A stretch of DNA of 64,000 nucleotides from positions 4,028,501 through 4,092,500 of the forward strand of contig NZ_PGEN01000001.1 of the NCBI RefSeq assembly GCF_002797435.1, read 5' to 3'. Under the pieces are notes generated by a model, which was not told the DNA's origin, searched no databases, and worked only from the letters and a program-made list of their open reading frames with translations. The DNA comes from Sphingomonas koreensis. GTDB lineage: Bacteria > Pseudomonadota > Alphaproteobacteria > Sphingomonadales > Sphingomonadaceae. Positions 1 through 9,241 of this stretch are shown piece after piece. The position numbers were made by a program, and so were the translations under genes. Position 1 is the first letter of the stretch; each line of letters opens with the position of its first letter.

Positions 1-203
1 TGATCGAACAGGGAGGGCGGCACAATCATTTCGGCATGATCGGCATGCGCGAGCGGGCGGAGGTAATCCGGGGCCGCTTTTCGATCGCCAGCCGGCCCGG
101 AAGCGGTACCCAGGTGACACTCTCCGTGCCGGCGTCCATAGCCTATCTGCAGAAGGGGAAAAGGAAACGCCTCTTCGGTTGCCGTGCCTTGCTCGGAAAG
201 TGA
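1..203 (+). CDS. Sensor histidine kinase, C-terminal end (partial)
   Basis: The frame is open from the window edge to a TGA at 201-203 and encodes about 66 residues. The stretch GMRERAEVIRGRF followed by RPGSGTQVTLSVP is the G2 part of the ATP-binding domain in NarX/DegS-type (HisKA_3) kinases. A short basic tail (KGKRKR) ends the protein. The stop directly abuts the ATG of the next gene, a NarL-type response regulator, so the two almost certainly form one two-component operon. The sensing domain lies outside the window, so the stimulus is unknown. Confidence 0.85.
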   Translation, partial: IEQGGRHNHFGMIGMRERAEVIRGRFSIASRPGSGTQVTLSVPASIAYLQKGKRKRLFGCRALLGK

Positions 204-845
204 ATGATGCCCGCTCGAAAACCAGCGCCCGTGATCAAGCTGATGACGGTCGACGATCATCCACTGCTGCGCGACGGCCTCGCTTCGTTGATCCGCGCCG
301 AATCCGATATCGAACTGGTCGCCGAAGCCTCGAACGGGATCGAGGCGCTCGAATATTACCGACGCTTCCAGCCCCACGTCACGCTGATGGATTTACAGAT
401 GCCCGAGATGGGCGGACTCGACGCGATTGCCGCGATCCGCTCCGAATTCGGGAGCGCGCGGATCATCGTGCTGACGACCTACGCCGATGAGAACAAGGCG
501 GTGCGGGCGCTGAAGGCCGGGGCCGTCGGCTATCTTCTCAAAAGTGCGGTGCGACGGGATCTGCTCGACACGATTCGCGTCGTGCACGCGGGGCAACGCC
601 GCGTTCCCCCGGACATCGCCTGCCAGATTGCGGCGCACCTCGGCGACGAAGACCTGACCGACCGCGAAATATCGGTGCTGCAACTCGCCGCCGGGGGCAA
701 CGCCAACAAGCAGATCGCCTGGCAGCTCTCGATCACCGAAGATACGGTCAAGGCGCATATGAAGAGCATCTTCGCCAAGCTCGACGCGTCCGATCGCGCA
801 CACGCGGTCGTGATCGCGGCCAAGCGAGGATTTATCGAAATCTAG
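204..845 (+). CDS. NarL/FixJ-family response regulator
   Basis: 213 aa. The receiver domain spans about residues 10-130, with acidic pair D17-D18, phospho-acceptor D63 (in LMDLQMP), TT at the switch position (IIVLTTY) and conserved lysine in YLLKSA. A LuxR-type helix-turn-helix follows at about 150-210 (LTDREISVLQLAAGG, then ITEDTVKAHMKSI). The ATG directly follows the kinase stop. It is expected to bind DNA as a dimer when phosphorylated by the upstream kinase. Target genes cannot be deduced here, because the neighbouring phosphonate locus has its own LysR regulator. Confidence 0.93.
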   Translation: MMPARKPAPVIKLMTVDDHPLLRDGLASLIRAESDIELVAEASNGIEALEYYRRFQPHVTLMDLQMPEMGGLDAIAAIRSEFGSARIIVLTTYADENKAVRALKAGAVGYLLKSAVRRDLLDTIRVVHAGQRRVPPDIACQIAAHLGDEDLTDREISVLQLAAGGNANKQIAWQLSITEDTVKAHMKSIFAKLDASDRAHAVVIAAKRGFIEI

Positions 846-920
846 TCGGCGTTTCCGGGCGCGCGACTGGCTAGCGCACGATTTATCGGTCTGCTGTCCT
901 GAGCGCTGCAGGAAGCTGTC

Positions 921-1802
921 TCACATGGTCGACATTCGATTTGCGATCGCCAGCGCTTGCCGGATCAACGGCATCCGCTTGCGTTCAGTGCGGACCGCCA
1001 GATAGCCCTTGATCTCGATCAGCGACGAACGCGTATCGAGGGGCATTACGCGAATGCGGCTGTCGGGCGGGCATTCCTTCTCGAACATCAGGCTCATGCC
1101 GATCCCTTGCGCGACCGCCTCCCGGATCATCTCGCGCGTGTGCAGTTCCATCGTTCTGCCCGGTGCGATCTCCGCATCGGCGAGCAGGCGATTGACCGTC
1201 GCGAGCGTGCGCGAGGTGGATTCGCGAACCAGTAGCGTCTCGCGCGCGAGCCGCTCGAGCGGAAAGGCGGCAAGACCTTCGTCCGGCCAGGAGGCGGGCA
1301 TGATCGCCACGAGCCGGTCGCTGTAAATCGGCGAATAGGTATAGTCGTTCTGGATTGTCGGTTCGCAGATGATGCCGATATCGACCTGGGCACGGAGCAA
1401 CAGCTCGTTGGTCTGGAGGGCGTTGGCGATGGTGACACGGAACTGAGCGCTGGGCACTGCTGCCTTGAACGCCGCCATGAACTCGGCGGCATAGGGGGGC
1501 GAATCCGCGCCGAGGCGGAGCAGGGTGCCGCTGTCGATATCGTCCTCGCCGAGCAGCGCGCCGATCTCGTCTGCGACGGCGAACAGCTGCCGCGCCTTCT
1601 CGAATAGCTCCTGGCCGGCATTGGTCAGCGTGAGCGGCGGGCGGGAGCCTTCGATCAGCTTGACCTTGTAACGCTCCTCGAGCGCCTTGAGCTGCTTTGA
1701 CAGCGTTGGCTGGGAAATATTCAGCCGTCGTGCGGCGCGGCTGACGCTGCGTTCGCTCGCGACCGCGTAGAACGAGCGCAGATGCAGGAAATTGATGCTC
1801 AA
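921..1802 (-). CDS. LysR-family transcriptional regulator of the phosphonate locus
   Basis: 293 aa from a TTG start at 1802. This start leaves the normal N-terminal spacing before the winged helix-turn-helix (residues about 5-60; SVSRAARRLNISQPTLSKQLKALEE) and gives the usual family length. Upstream in-frame codons would overlap the divergent gene. The C-terminal half is a LysR substrate-binding domain (about 90-290). It is divergently transcribed from the FAD oxidoreductase-phnX-transporter operon, with 129 bp between them, the usual arrangement for a LysR activator responding to the pathway substrate. The ligand, perhaps 2-aminoethylphosphonate or a derivative, is inferred from position only. 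Confidence 0.87.
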   Translation of the reverse strand: MSINFLHLRSFYAVASERSVSRAARRLNISQPTLSKQLKALEERYKVKLIEGSRPPLTLTNAGQELFEKARQLFAVADEIGALLGEDDIDSGTLLRLGADSPPYAAEFMAAFKAAVPSAQFRVTIANALQTNELLLRAQVDIGIICEPTIQNDYTYSPIYSDRLVAIMPASWPDEGLAAFPLERLARETLLVRESTSRTLATVNRLLADAEIAPGRTMELHTREMIREAVAQGIGMSLMFEKECPPDSRIRVMPLDTRSSLIEIKGYLAVRTERKRMPLIRQALAIANRMSTM

Positions 1803-1850
1803 ACCGACTCCCGCGGTGCGTGCGTCGCACCGTCTATGATCCCCATGCCC

Positions 1851-1862
1851 CCAATGCATTGG
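1851..1862. promoter_or_regulatory. Perfect 12-bp palindrome between LysR gene and phosphonate operon
   Basis: CCAATGCATTGG is a perfect palindrome about 50 bp upstream of the LysR start and 70 bp upstream of the FAD oxidoreductase start. The position suits a LysR-family binding site, but no second half-site pattern was recognised, so this is only a candidate operator. Confidence 0.35.
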
Positions 1863-1931
1863 CGCTGATGCGCCGGGGCGATCAAAGCCCTGTGCCGCAG
1901 GATTGTTACAAGTCAGGTCACAGGCAACAGA

Positions 1932-3071
1932 ATGGACAGCAATTTCGACGTGGCGGTGGTGGGGCGCGGGATCGTGGGTCTCGCTCATGCGCTCGCCGCG
2001 GCGCGCGCGGGCAAGCGCGTGGTGGTCGTGGATCGTCATGCGCGTGCCACCGGCGCCAGCATCCGCAATTTCGGCTTCGTTACTGTGACCGGCCAGGAGC
2101 GCCACGAGATGTGGCCCCTGGCGAAGCGCGCGCGCGACATCTGGGCCGAAGTGGCGCCGCGCGCCGGCATCGCGATCGAACAGACCGGCATGGTGCTGCC
2201 GGTACGCCGCGAAGCCAGCGTTGCGCTCCTCGAAGCCTTTCTGGCGACCGAGATGGGCGAGGGCTGCACGCTGGTGAACGATAGCGGGCTGCGCCAGCTC
2301 GATCCCGATACGCCCTTCGCCAGATGCGAGGCGGCATTGATCAGCCCCCATGAACTGCGCGTCGAGGCGCGCGCGGCGATCCCGGCGCTGGCCGAATGGA
2401 TGGCGCGCGAGCTCGACGTTACTTTCGCGCCGCCGACAGCCGTGATCGCATGCGAACAGGGCCGCGTCGTCACCAGTGCAGGCGAAATACGCGCGGAGGC
2501 GATTTTCGTCTGCCCCGGCGACGATCTCAATGCGCTGTTCCCCCAGGTTATGGCCGAACATGCGGTCACTCGTTGCAAGCTGCAGATGCTGCGGCTCGCT
2601 GCACCCGGCTGGCGCATGGCGCGGCCGGTGATGAGCGACCTCGGCCTCGCCCGTTATGAGGGCTATGCCGCGCTCCCCGAGGCCGAGCCGCTCAAGGCCC
2701 AGTTGCATGCGGAGCAGTCCGCGCAGCTCGACGCCGGCATCCACCTGATTGCGGTCCAGTCGGCCGACGGATCCCTGGTGGTCGGCGACAGCCATGACTA
2801 TGGCGACGCCCCCGATCCCTTCCATCACGACCGGATCGACGCGCTGATGCTCGAGGAGTTCGGCGCGGTGTTGGGCGCGCCGCCGCCAACGATCGAGCGA
2901 TGGATCGGCGTCTATGCCTCATCGCCAAAGCAGAACTGGTTCAGCCGCACCGTCGCCTCCGATGTGCATGTCACCGTCGTGACAAATGGCGCGGGCATGT
3001 CGACCGCCTTCGCCATCGGCGAGCGGGTGGTCGGCGCGGCGCTCAACGCCCCGATCAAGGAGTTTGCATGA
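1932..3071 (+). CDS. FAD-dependent amine oxidoreductase of phosphonate catabolism (TIGR03364-like, D-amino-acid-oxidase fold)
   Basis: 379 aa. The N-terminus carries the dinucleotide-binding motif VVGRGIVGLAHA (about residues 8-19), then VVVVDR and the RATGASIRNFG segment typical of DAO-fold flavoenzymes. TNGAGMSTAFAIGE closes the FAD site near the C-terminus. Enzymes of this type sit beside phnX in many genomes. From general knowledge, relatives oxidatively deaminate 2-aminoethylphosphonate or its N-methyl form to phosphonoacetaldehyde, which PhnX then cleaves. The stop overlaps the phnX start (ATGA). No phnW aminotransferase lies in the window, so this enzyme is the likely aldehyde-forming step. 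Substrate is inferred. Confidence 0.82.
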   Translation: MDSNFDVAVVGRGIVGLAHALAAARAGKRVVVVDRHARATGASIRNFGFVTVTGQERHEMWPLAKRARDIWAEVAPRAGIAIEQTGMVLPVRREASVALLEAFLATEMGEGCTLVNDSGLRQLDPDTPFARCEAALISPHELRVEARAAIPALAEWMARELDVTFAPPTAVIACEQGRVVTSAGEIRAEAIFVCPGDDLNALFPQVMAEHAVTRCKLQMLRLAAPGWRMARPVMSDLGLARYEGYAALPEAEPLKAQLHAEQSAQLDAGIHLIAVQSADGSLVVGDSHDYGDAPDPFHHDRIDALMLEEFGAVLGAPPPTIERWIGVYASSPKQNWFSRTVASDVHVTVVTNGAGMSTAFAIGERVVGAALNAPIKEFA

Positions 3072-3913
3072 TGTCCGATATCGTTGCGGTTCTGTTCGAC
3101 TGGGCGGGCACGATGATTGATTTCGGCTCGCGCGCGCCGGTCATGGCGATGGCTCAGGTGTTCGAACGGGCAGGCGCTCCCGCCGACGAGGCGGTGATCC
3201 GCCGCTACATGGGCATGGCTAAGCGCGAGCATGTCGTGTCGATCCTGTCCGAACCCGCGATGGCGACGCGCTGGCGGGCAGCGAAGGGCGCGGATTGGCA
3301 AGAGCGCGACGTCGATGCGCTGATGATCGAGCTCGAGCCGGCGATGCAGGCCAGCGCCGGGGCGTGCCGCGAGCTGATCCCGGGCGCCGCGACCGCCGCC
3401 TCGGCGCTGCGCCACAAGGGCGTGATGGTCGGTTCGACCACAGGCTACACACGCACGATGATGGCGGAGATCATCCCCGCCGCAGCCGAACAGGGCTATT
3501 CGCCGGATGCGATCGTCTGTGCTGGCGAGACTGCGCAGGGCCGCCCCGCGCCGCTGATGCTGTGGGCGGCGATGGCGCAGCTGGGCGCCTGGCCGGCGAG
3601 CGGCTGCGTCGCCGTCGACGATGCGCCGGTGGGGATAACCGCGGGGCGAAATGCCGGGCTTTGGACGATCGGTGTGGCCGGATCGGGCAATGGCGTCGGC
3701 ATGACGCATGCGGACTTCACTGCGCTGCCGCTCGATGCGCGGGCTGCACGCATGGCGCCGGTGGTTGACGCCTTTGCCGAAGCCGGCGCGGACTTCGTGA
3801 TCGAGAGCGTCGCCGATCTCGCTGCCGCAATTGGCGCGATCGAGGCAGCACTCGCGAAGGGCGAACTGCCGGGTGCTCGACCGACCCGCACGCTTATCGA
3901 ACAGCCGGTATGA
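3068..3913 (+). CDS. phnX: Phosphonoacetaldehyde hydrolase (phosphonatase)
   Basis: 281 aa HAD-superfamily enzyme. It hydrolyses phosphonoacetaldehyde to acetaldehyde and phosphate. The nucleophile motif DWAGT (D11, with Ala in place of the usual second Asp, a phosphonatase hallmark) is present. Lys52 in RRYMGMAKREHV matches the Schiff-base lysine of the cap domain. VGSTTGYTRTMM and the late VDDAPVGITAGRNAG segment complete the HAD core. Two adjacent ATGs (3068, 3071) could start it; both overlap the upstream stop. Its own stop overlaps the ATG of the next gene, so the three genes are translationally coupled. Confidence 0.95.
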   Translation: MMSDIVAVLFDWAGTMIDFGSRAPVMAMAQVFERAGAPADEAVIRRYMGMAKREHVVSILSEPAMATRWRAAKGADWQERDVDALMIELEPAMQASAGACRELIPGAATAASALRHKGVMVGSTTGYTRTMMAEIIPAAAEQGYSPDAIVCAGETAQGRPAPLMLWAAMAQLGAWPASGCVAVDDAPVGITAGRNAGLWTIGVAGSGNGVGMTHADFTALPLDARAARMAPVVDAFAEAGADFVIESVADLAAAIGAIEAALAKGELPGARPTRTLIEQPV

Positions 3914-5217
3914 TCACGCTGGCCGCGACAGACGTGCCGGTGACGCGTCGCAGGAGGCTGAGCGAGCGCCTTGCCACCGCGCATCCCGTGCTGTTCGCGC
4001 TCTATGGCGGTCTCGCGGCCTTCGCCGCCTATTTCTCGATGTACGCCTTTCGTAAGCCATTCACTGCAGCGACCTATGCCGATGTGCCCGGCTGGGACGG
4101 GGTGATCGACTTCAAGATCGCGCTCGTGATCGCACAAGTCGCGGGCTACGCCCTGTCCAAGTTCATCGGCGTCAAGGTAGTCTCCGAAATGGCGGCCGGA
4201 CGCCGCGGGCTGGCGATCGTCGGGCTAATCGGGCTGTCATGGCTCGCGCTCGTCCTGTTCGCGATCCTGCCGCCCGCATGGAAGGTGGCGGCGCTGTTCC
4301 TCAACGGGTTGCCGCTCGGCATGATCTGGGGGCTGGTATTCGGTTATGTCGAGGGCCGCCGCACCAGCGAGGTACTTGGCGCGATCTTGTGCGCGAGCTT
4401 CATCGTGTCGTCAGGAATGGTGAAGTCGGTCGGCCTTTGGCTGATGACGCAGCTGCAGGTCAGTGAGTTCTGGATGCCCGCTGCGACCGGCTTCCTGTTC
4501 TTTCCTGTGCTGCTGGCCGCAGTAATCGGGCTTGCCCAGCTTCCGCCGCCAACGCCGGCCGAACAGGCCGAGCGCATGGCCAGGCCACCGATGCCGCAGG
4601 CCGCACGCCGCGCCTTTCTGCGCGACTATGGGCCTGGCGTCGCGTTCATCGTCCTCGCCTATGTGATGTTCACTGCGATCCGCGATTTCCGAGACAATTT
4701 CGCTGCGGAGATCTGGGCCGATCTCGGTTACGCCGGCGTTTCGGGCATATTCACCGCGAGCGAATTGCCGATCGCGCTGGTCACGCTCGCGATCCTCGCC
4801 AGCCTCGTGTTCATCCGTGACAATCTGCGCGCACTGATGGTGATCCATGCCATCGTGGTGGGCGGCGCTGCGCTGATCGCGCTGTCCACACTTGCGTTCC
4901 AGGCCGGGTGGCTCGCGCCGCTGCCCTGGATGATCCTGTCGGGGCTCGGGCTTTATCTTGGCTATACCCCGTTCAACGCGATGCTGTTCGACCGGCTGGT
5001 GGCGGCGACGCGGCGGGCCGGGACGGCCGCGTTCCTGATCTATGTCGCGGACGCGTCGGGCTATGCCGGAAGCGTCGTGTTGACGCTGCTGCGTAACCTG
5101 CCCGGCGTGACTCTCGACTGGCTGCACTTCTTCATCTGGCTTGCCTATGCCGGCGCCGCGATGTGCTTTGCCATGGCGACCGTCTCCGCATTCTATTTCT
5201 GGAGCCGTCTCAAATAG
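3910..5217 (+). CDS. Multi-pass membrane transporter, DUF5690/organophosphate-antiporter-like; candidate phosphonate importer
   Basis: 435 aa with about 12 hydrophobic segments and a central cytoplasmic loop (QLPPPTPAEQAERMARPP). The early motif AYFSMYAFRKPFTAATY recalls the first helix of organophosphate:phosphate antiporters (GlpT/UhpT type) and the DUF5690 family. Its ATG overlaps the phnX stop, making it the third gene of the operon, and a hairpin with a T-rich tail follows at 5264-5294. An inner-membrane phosphonate transporter would complete the pathway between the TonB receptor and the catabolic enzymes. That role comes from context, not from a recognised substrate motif. Confidence 0.75.
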   Translation: MITLAATDVPVTRRRRLSERLATAHPVLFALYGGLAAFAAYFSMYAFRKPFTAATYADVPGWDGVIDFKIALVIAQVAGYALSKFIGVKVVSEMAAGRRGLAIVGLIGLSWLALVLFAILPPAWKVAALFLNGLPLGMIWGLVFGYVEGRRTSEVLGAILCASFIVSSGMVKSVGLWLMTQLQVSEFWMPAATGFLFFPVLLAAVIGLAQLPPPTPAEQAERMARPPMPQAARRAFLRDYGPGVAFIVLAYVMFTAIRDFRDNFAAEIWADLGYAGVSGIFTASELPIALVTLAILASLVFIRDNLRALMVIHAIVVGGAALIALSTLAFQAGWLAPLPWMILSGLGLYLGYTPFNAMLFDRLVAATRRAGTAAFLIYVADASGYAGSVVLTLLRNLPGVTLDWLHFFIWLAYAGAAMCFAMATVSAFYFWSRLK

Positions 5218-5263
5218 TCGAACCGGAAACGCCAGTAAAAGGCGCGAACCATATGCATCACAA

Positions 5264-5294
5264 CCTCGCCCGGCGACGCTGGGCGGGGTATTTT
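5264..5294 (+). terminator. Rho-independent terminator of the phosphonate operon
   Basis: CCTCGCCC and GGGCGGGG form an 8-bp stem (one T-G pair) around a 9-nt loop, followed by TATTTT. It lies about 50 bp after the transporter stop and separates the operon from the TonB-dependent receptor. Confidence 0.7.
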
Positions 5295-5429
5295 CGTACA
5301 TGAATTGCGATCCGCCGTCTATTGCTGCGATGCACCCAATGAATTGGAGCGCGCGCGAGTCACGTGGCAAGCGCCGCTTCGTAATCAGGTGGCCAAGGTT
5401 GCCACCGTCAATTGCGAAGGGGTGACAGG

Positions 5430-8018
5430 ATGAAGCGCGCTATTCTTAAGTCGGCGGTCAGTGCGAGCGTGTTGATGCTTGCCACCGCCGTCAATGCCGA
5501 GACGCTTGCTGGTACGGCCAGCACGCCGCCGGCCGAAGAGGCACCCGCCGAGGAGATCGTCGTCACCGGTACGATCGTCAGTGGCGAGATGAAGTCGATC
5601 GCGGCGCAGCGCGAGGCGGACAACATCGTCAGCGTGCTGAGCGCCGACGGCATCGGCCGCCTGCCCGACCGCAATGCCGCCGAGGCGGTGCAGCGCCTGC
5701 CTGGTGTCGCGATCGAGCGCGACCAGGGCGAAGGCCGCTTCGTCGCGGTGCGCGGTCTGCCTTCGCAATGGAACTCGACCCTGATCAACGGCAGCCGCCT
5801 GCCAACTGCGGAGGAAGAGACCACCAGCCGCGCGACCGCGTTCGACTTCTTTCCGTCGGAACTGATCGATCAGGTCATCGTCGCGAAGGCGATCACGCCG
5901 GACATGGAGGGCGACGCAATCGGGGGTTCGGTCAACTTCATCACCAAGACCGCGCCCGACAAGCGCACGCTCCAGCTCACCGCTGGCGGCAACTATTCGG
6001 AGAAGGCGGCCAAGGGCGGGTATCTCGCCAGTGCGCTCTATGGCGACCGGCTCGGCAAGTTCGGCTTCGTGCTCTCCGGCACCTATTTCAAGCGCCAATG
6101 GGCGACCGACAATTACGAACCGCGCCGCGGCGGCGACGGCATCGGCATCACCCGGTTGGAGCTGCGCGACTATACCGGCGTGCGCGAGACGATCGGCATC
6201 AACGGCGCAATGGAATATGCCTTTGATGATGGTGGGAAGCTCTATGCCCGCGGCATCTACGGCACGCTGATCGACGATGAGACGCACTACAAACACCGCC
6301 TCAACTTCGCCTCGAACCGGGTCGAGGTGCAGCATATCTTCAACACGCTGATCACCGAGTTGGCCGGTGGCGAGGTTGGCGGCGTCCATACGCTGGGCGA
6401 CGGCGCCAAGTTCGACTGGAAGGTCGCCCGTTACGAGAATCTGTTCCGCTATGGCGATACGCCGGACGGGCGCGACAACAGCTATTTCGTGGTCCGCTTC
6501 GACCAGCGCGGTGTCGGCTATCAGGGGTTGGAGAATCGTGGCGCAGGCACGCTCGCCTACAACACGATCGACGGCGGCAGCGATCCGGCCAAGGCGATCA
6601 GCAATCATCTTCCGTCCGCGTTCCGGATGGATCCGGCGCTGACTCGCCTCGCCAATGTCGAACTCTACAAGATCCGCGTCAAGGAAACCGACCGGATCGT
6701 GCTCGAGGGCAATCTGACCGTCCCGGCTGGCGACGGGCTGACCTTCAAGACCGGCGCGAAATATCGCGACAAGCTGCGCGACGCTACCTTCGAGGACCTG
6801 TTCTTTACTTGGAATCCCGCAATGGGTCCGGTGCCGACGCTCGCGAACTTCACGCTGATGAACCAGCCGGGCCGTGGCGGTTTCCTCGACGAGCTGGCGA
6901 TCGGATCGCAATATAGTGGCCAATTCTCGCAGGTCGTTTCCGAGAAGGGGCTGGTCGACTGGTATCAGGCCAATCGCGGCAACCTGCTCTTCGACGCCGC
7001 CGGTTCGGCGACCGCCGCGAATGGCGGCGCGCTTGGTCGTACCTTCCGCCTCACCGAGAAGCACCTCGCCGGCTACGCGATGGCAACCTGGGAGCCCAGC
7101 GAGTCGGTCACGCTACTCGGTGGCGTGCGGCTCGAGCATACCAAAACCACCGTCGATGGGCAGGTGCTGGTCAACGGCGCCCTTGAGCGCGAGCGCCGTT
7201 CGAACGACTATCTTGCGGTGCTGCCCTCGCTGCACCTGACCTATCGTCTGGACCGCGACACCAATATTCGCGCCGCGGTCACGCGCAGCTTCGCACGGCC
7301 CGATTTCGGTGACCTTGCCCCCGGCGGCGCGTTCAGCGAGGCCGATCTTGAGTTCGCCGGCGGCAATCCCGGCCTCAAGCCGAGCTACGCCTGGAACGCC
7401 GACCTGTTGTTCGAGCATTATTGGGGCAATGCCGGGGTGATCTCGGCGGGGGTCTTCTTCAAGCGCATCAGCGACCCGATCTACGATTCACGCCGCATCG
7501 GCACCTATCGCGGAATCGACGGCGTCGCCTTCCTGACGCCCGACAACGGCAAGGCTGGCGACCTTTACGGCTTCGAGTTCAACGTCCAGCGTCGCCTGAC
7601 CTTCCTGCCCGGGCCGCTATCGAACCTTGGCGTCAACGCCAACTACACGCTGATCCGCTCCAACTTCACGCTGCCCGACGGACGCGAGGTGCGCGTGCCG
7701 CGCCAAGCGAACAACCTTGCCAACGTCGCGGTCTATTATGACGACGGCGCCTTCTCGACGCGCCTCGCGATGAACTACAAGGATGCGTTCATCGAGGAAT
7801 ATGGATCAAGTGCCGCGAGCGACAGCTATTATGGCGCCTATACCAGCCTCGACCTCACCGTGAACTGGAAGGTGAAGCCCTCGCTCACGCTGTTCGGCGA
7901 GGCGAGCAACCTCACCAACCAGAAGCTCCACTACTATCTCGGCAGCAAAGAGCGGCCATTGCAGGTCGAATATTACGGCCCGCGGTTCCTGCTGGGGGTA
8001 AAGGCCGCGATCTTCTGA
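5430..8018 (+). CDS. TonB-dependent outer-membrane receptor
   Basis: 862 aa. The ATG at 5430 follows a GGGGTGACAG Shine-Dalgarno-like stretch; a TTG at 5412 is the only earlier alternative. A signal peptide (cut after about residue 23) is followed by EEIVVTG and a plug domain at about 40-170 (IGRLPDRNAAEAVQRLPGV, VRGLPSQWN, GGSVNFITK). A 22-strand barrel then runs to the terminal phenylalanine (GVKAAIF). It most resembles the large proteobacterial TonB-receptor family common in Sphingomonads. Placement right after the phosphonate operon suggests uptake of a phosphonate or a phosphonate-bearing molecule across the outer membrane. The substrate is not visible in the sequence. Confidence 0.92.
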   Translation: MKRAILKSAVSASVLMLATAVNAETLAGTASTPPAEEAPAEEIVVTGTIVSGEMKSIAAQREADNIVSVLSADGIGRLPDRNAAEAVQRLPGVAIERDQGEGRFVAVRGLPSQWNSTLINGSRLPTAEEETTSRATAFDFFPSELIDQVIVAKAITPDMEGDAIGGSVNFITKTAPDKRTLQLTAGGNYSEKAAKGGYLASALYGDRLGKFGFVLSGTYFKRQWATDNYEPRRGGDGIGITRLELRDYTGVRETIGINGAMEYAFDDGGKLYARGIYGTLIDDETHYKHRLNFASNRVEVQHIFNTLITELAGGEVGGVHTLGDGAKFDWKVARYENLFRYGDTPDGRDNSYFVVRFDQRGVGYQGLENRGAGTLAYNTIDGGSDPAKAISNHLPSAFRMDPALTRLANVELYKIRVKETDRIVLEGNLTVPAGDGLTFKTGAKYRDKLRDATFEDLFFTWNPAMGPVPTLANFTLMNQPGRGGFLDELAIGSQYSGQFSQVVSEKGLVDWYQANRGNLLFDAAGSATAANGGALGRTFRLTEKHLAGYAMATWEPSESVTLLGGVRLEHTKTTVDGQVLVNGALERERRSNDYLAVLPSLHLTYRLDRDTNIRAAVTRSFARPDFGDLAPGGAFSEADLEFAGGNPGLKPSYAWNADLLFEHYWGNAGVISAGVFFKRISDPIYDSRRIGTYRGIDGVAFLTPDNGKAGDLYGFEFNVQRRLTFLPGPLSNLGVNANYTLIRSNFTLPDGREVRVPRQANNLANVAVYYDDGAFSTRLAMNYKDAFIEEYGSSAASDSYYGAYTSLDLTVNWKVKPSLTLFGEASNLTNQKLHYYLGSKERPLQVEYYGPRFLLGVKAAIF

Positions 8019-8040
8019 TACGAAGCGTGATCGGAAAGAA

Positions 8041-8063
8041 GCCGGCACGGGGCCCGTGCCGGC
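8041..8063 (+). terminator. Hairpin after the TonB-dependent receptor
   Basis: GCCGGCACGG and CCGTGCCGGC pair perfectly around a 3-nt loop, 22 bp after the receptor stop. There is no T-run after it, so it may be a weak or Rho-assisted terminator or an mRNA-stabilising hairpin. I recognise no gene in the rest of 8019-8292. Confidence 0.45.
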
Positions 8064-9237
8064 GCGCAGGGCGTCTTGAGATGGAAAAATTCCTGCGCGT
8101 GAACCAACCGTTCTTGTTGGTATCGAGGAATGGCCGATTTGAGTCGAAGAGATCGGGCAGCTACTCGTGTATGACCAGCTGATCGATGCCGAGGAGGATG
8201 GCTAGGCGCGACAGCGCTCAATGGTGCGGTGTCGGCGGACTGGACGACCGCGCTCGGCAATGCCGAGCTTTGCTCAACGGGACCGGCTTTTCATGGGCGA
8301 TGAAATCGAACTGAAACTTGAATTGTCCCCTGCCGATGCGGCTCGAATCGTTGCTTCGAAGCTGTTCGGTGAAAAGGCAAAGGTCGCTGAGCAGGTCTCG
8401 ACCTATTTCGATACCGATAAGAATTCGCTTGCGAAGGCTGGCCTTTCACTCCGCATCCGGCGCACCGGCAATATGCGCGTTCAGACGATCAAAGCCGGTG
8501 GAGGAAGTTCGGCCGGGCTCTTTGCCCGCACCGAATGGGAGCGTGCGGTGGACGATGACACCCCCGTGCTCGACCATGCGACCCCGCTGCTCACCGTCAT
8601 CGGCGGCGATGCCGGCAAGGTTACGCCTCGCTTCATTGTCAAGGTCGAGCGGTGCAAATGGCTTGTCGAAGAGGATGGAACGTCAATCGAGGTCGTTCTC
8701 GATCGCGGCGCTGTCAACGCAGGCGACCGGTCGGACGCAGTCTGCGAGATCGAACTCGAACTAAAGGCGGGGAGTCCGGCGGCACTTTTCGGCCTTGCGC
8801 GCAAGATCGACGTCATCGCTCCGATACGCCTCGGCGTGCTGACCAAATCGGAACGTGGTTACCGGTTGGCAGAGCCCGACCTGACAAGCGTCAAGGCCGA
8901 GCCTCTTGCCCTGGGAGCCGATATAGGCGCCGCAGCGGCCTTCAAGCAGATCGTCCAGTCAGGCATTCGCCAATTCCGGCTCAACGAAGACCTGCTCCTT
9001 TCCAGCCGCAACCCAGATGCGGTGCACCAGGCGCGTGTAGCAATCCGCCGGATGCGGTCGGCCTTTTCAGTTTTCAGACCGATGATCGGAGACGATGGCG
9101 CGGGCCTGCGCGAGGAGCTTAAATGGCTCGCCGCAAGCTTTGGGGAGGCCCGCGACCTCGACGTGCTTCTCGAACGGGCGCCATCGGGAGCGTTACGCGA
9201 TCGCATCGCTGCCGCACGCGAGAAATCCTATGACCAT

Positions 9238-9241
9238 CTAA
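9238..9241. repeat. Target-site duplication, left copy (CTAA)
   Basis: CTAA directly precedes the left end of the insertion element. An identical CTAA follows its right end at 10890-10893. A 4-bp duplication is the known size for IS1380-family insertion. Confidence 0.9.

Noticed and set aside
8100..8290. Minus-strand segment LSRLAILLGIDQLVIHE resembling part of an antitoxin or regulator
   Set aside because: Too short, with stops on both sides and no partner toxin; could be chance or very old debris.
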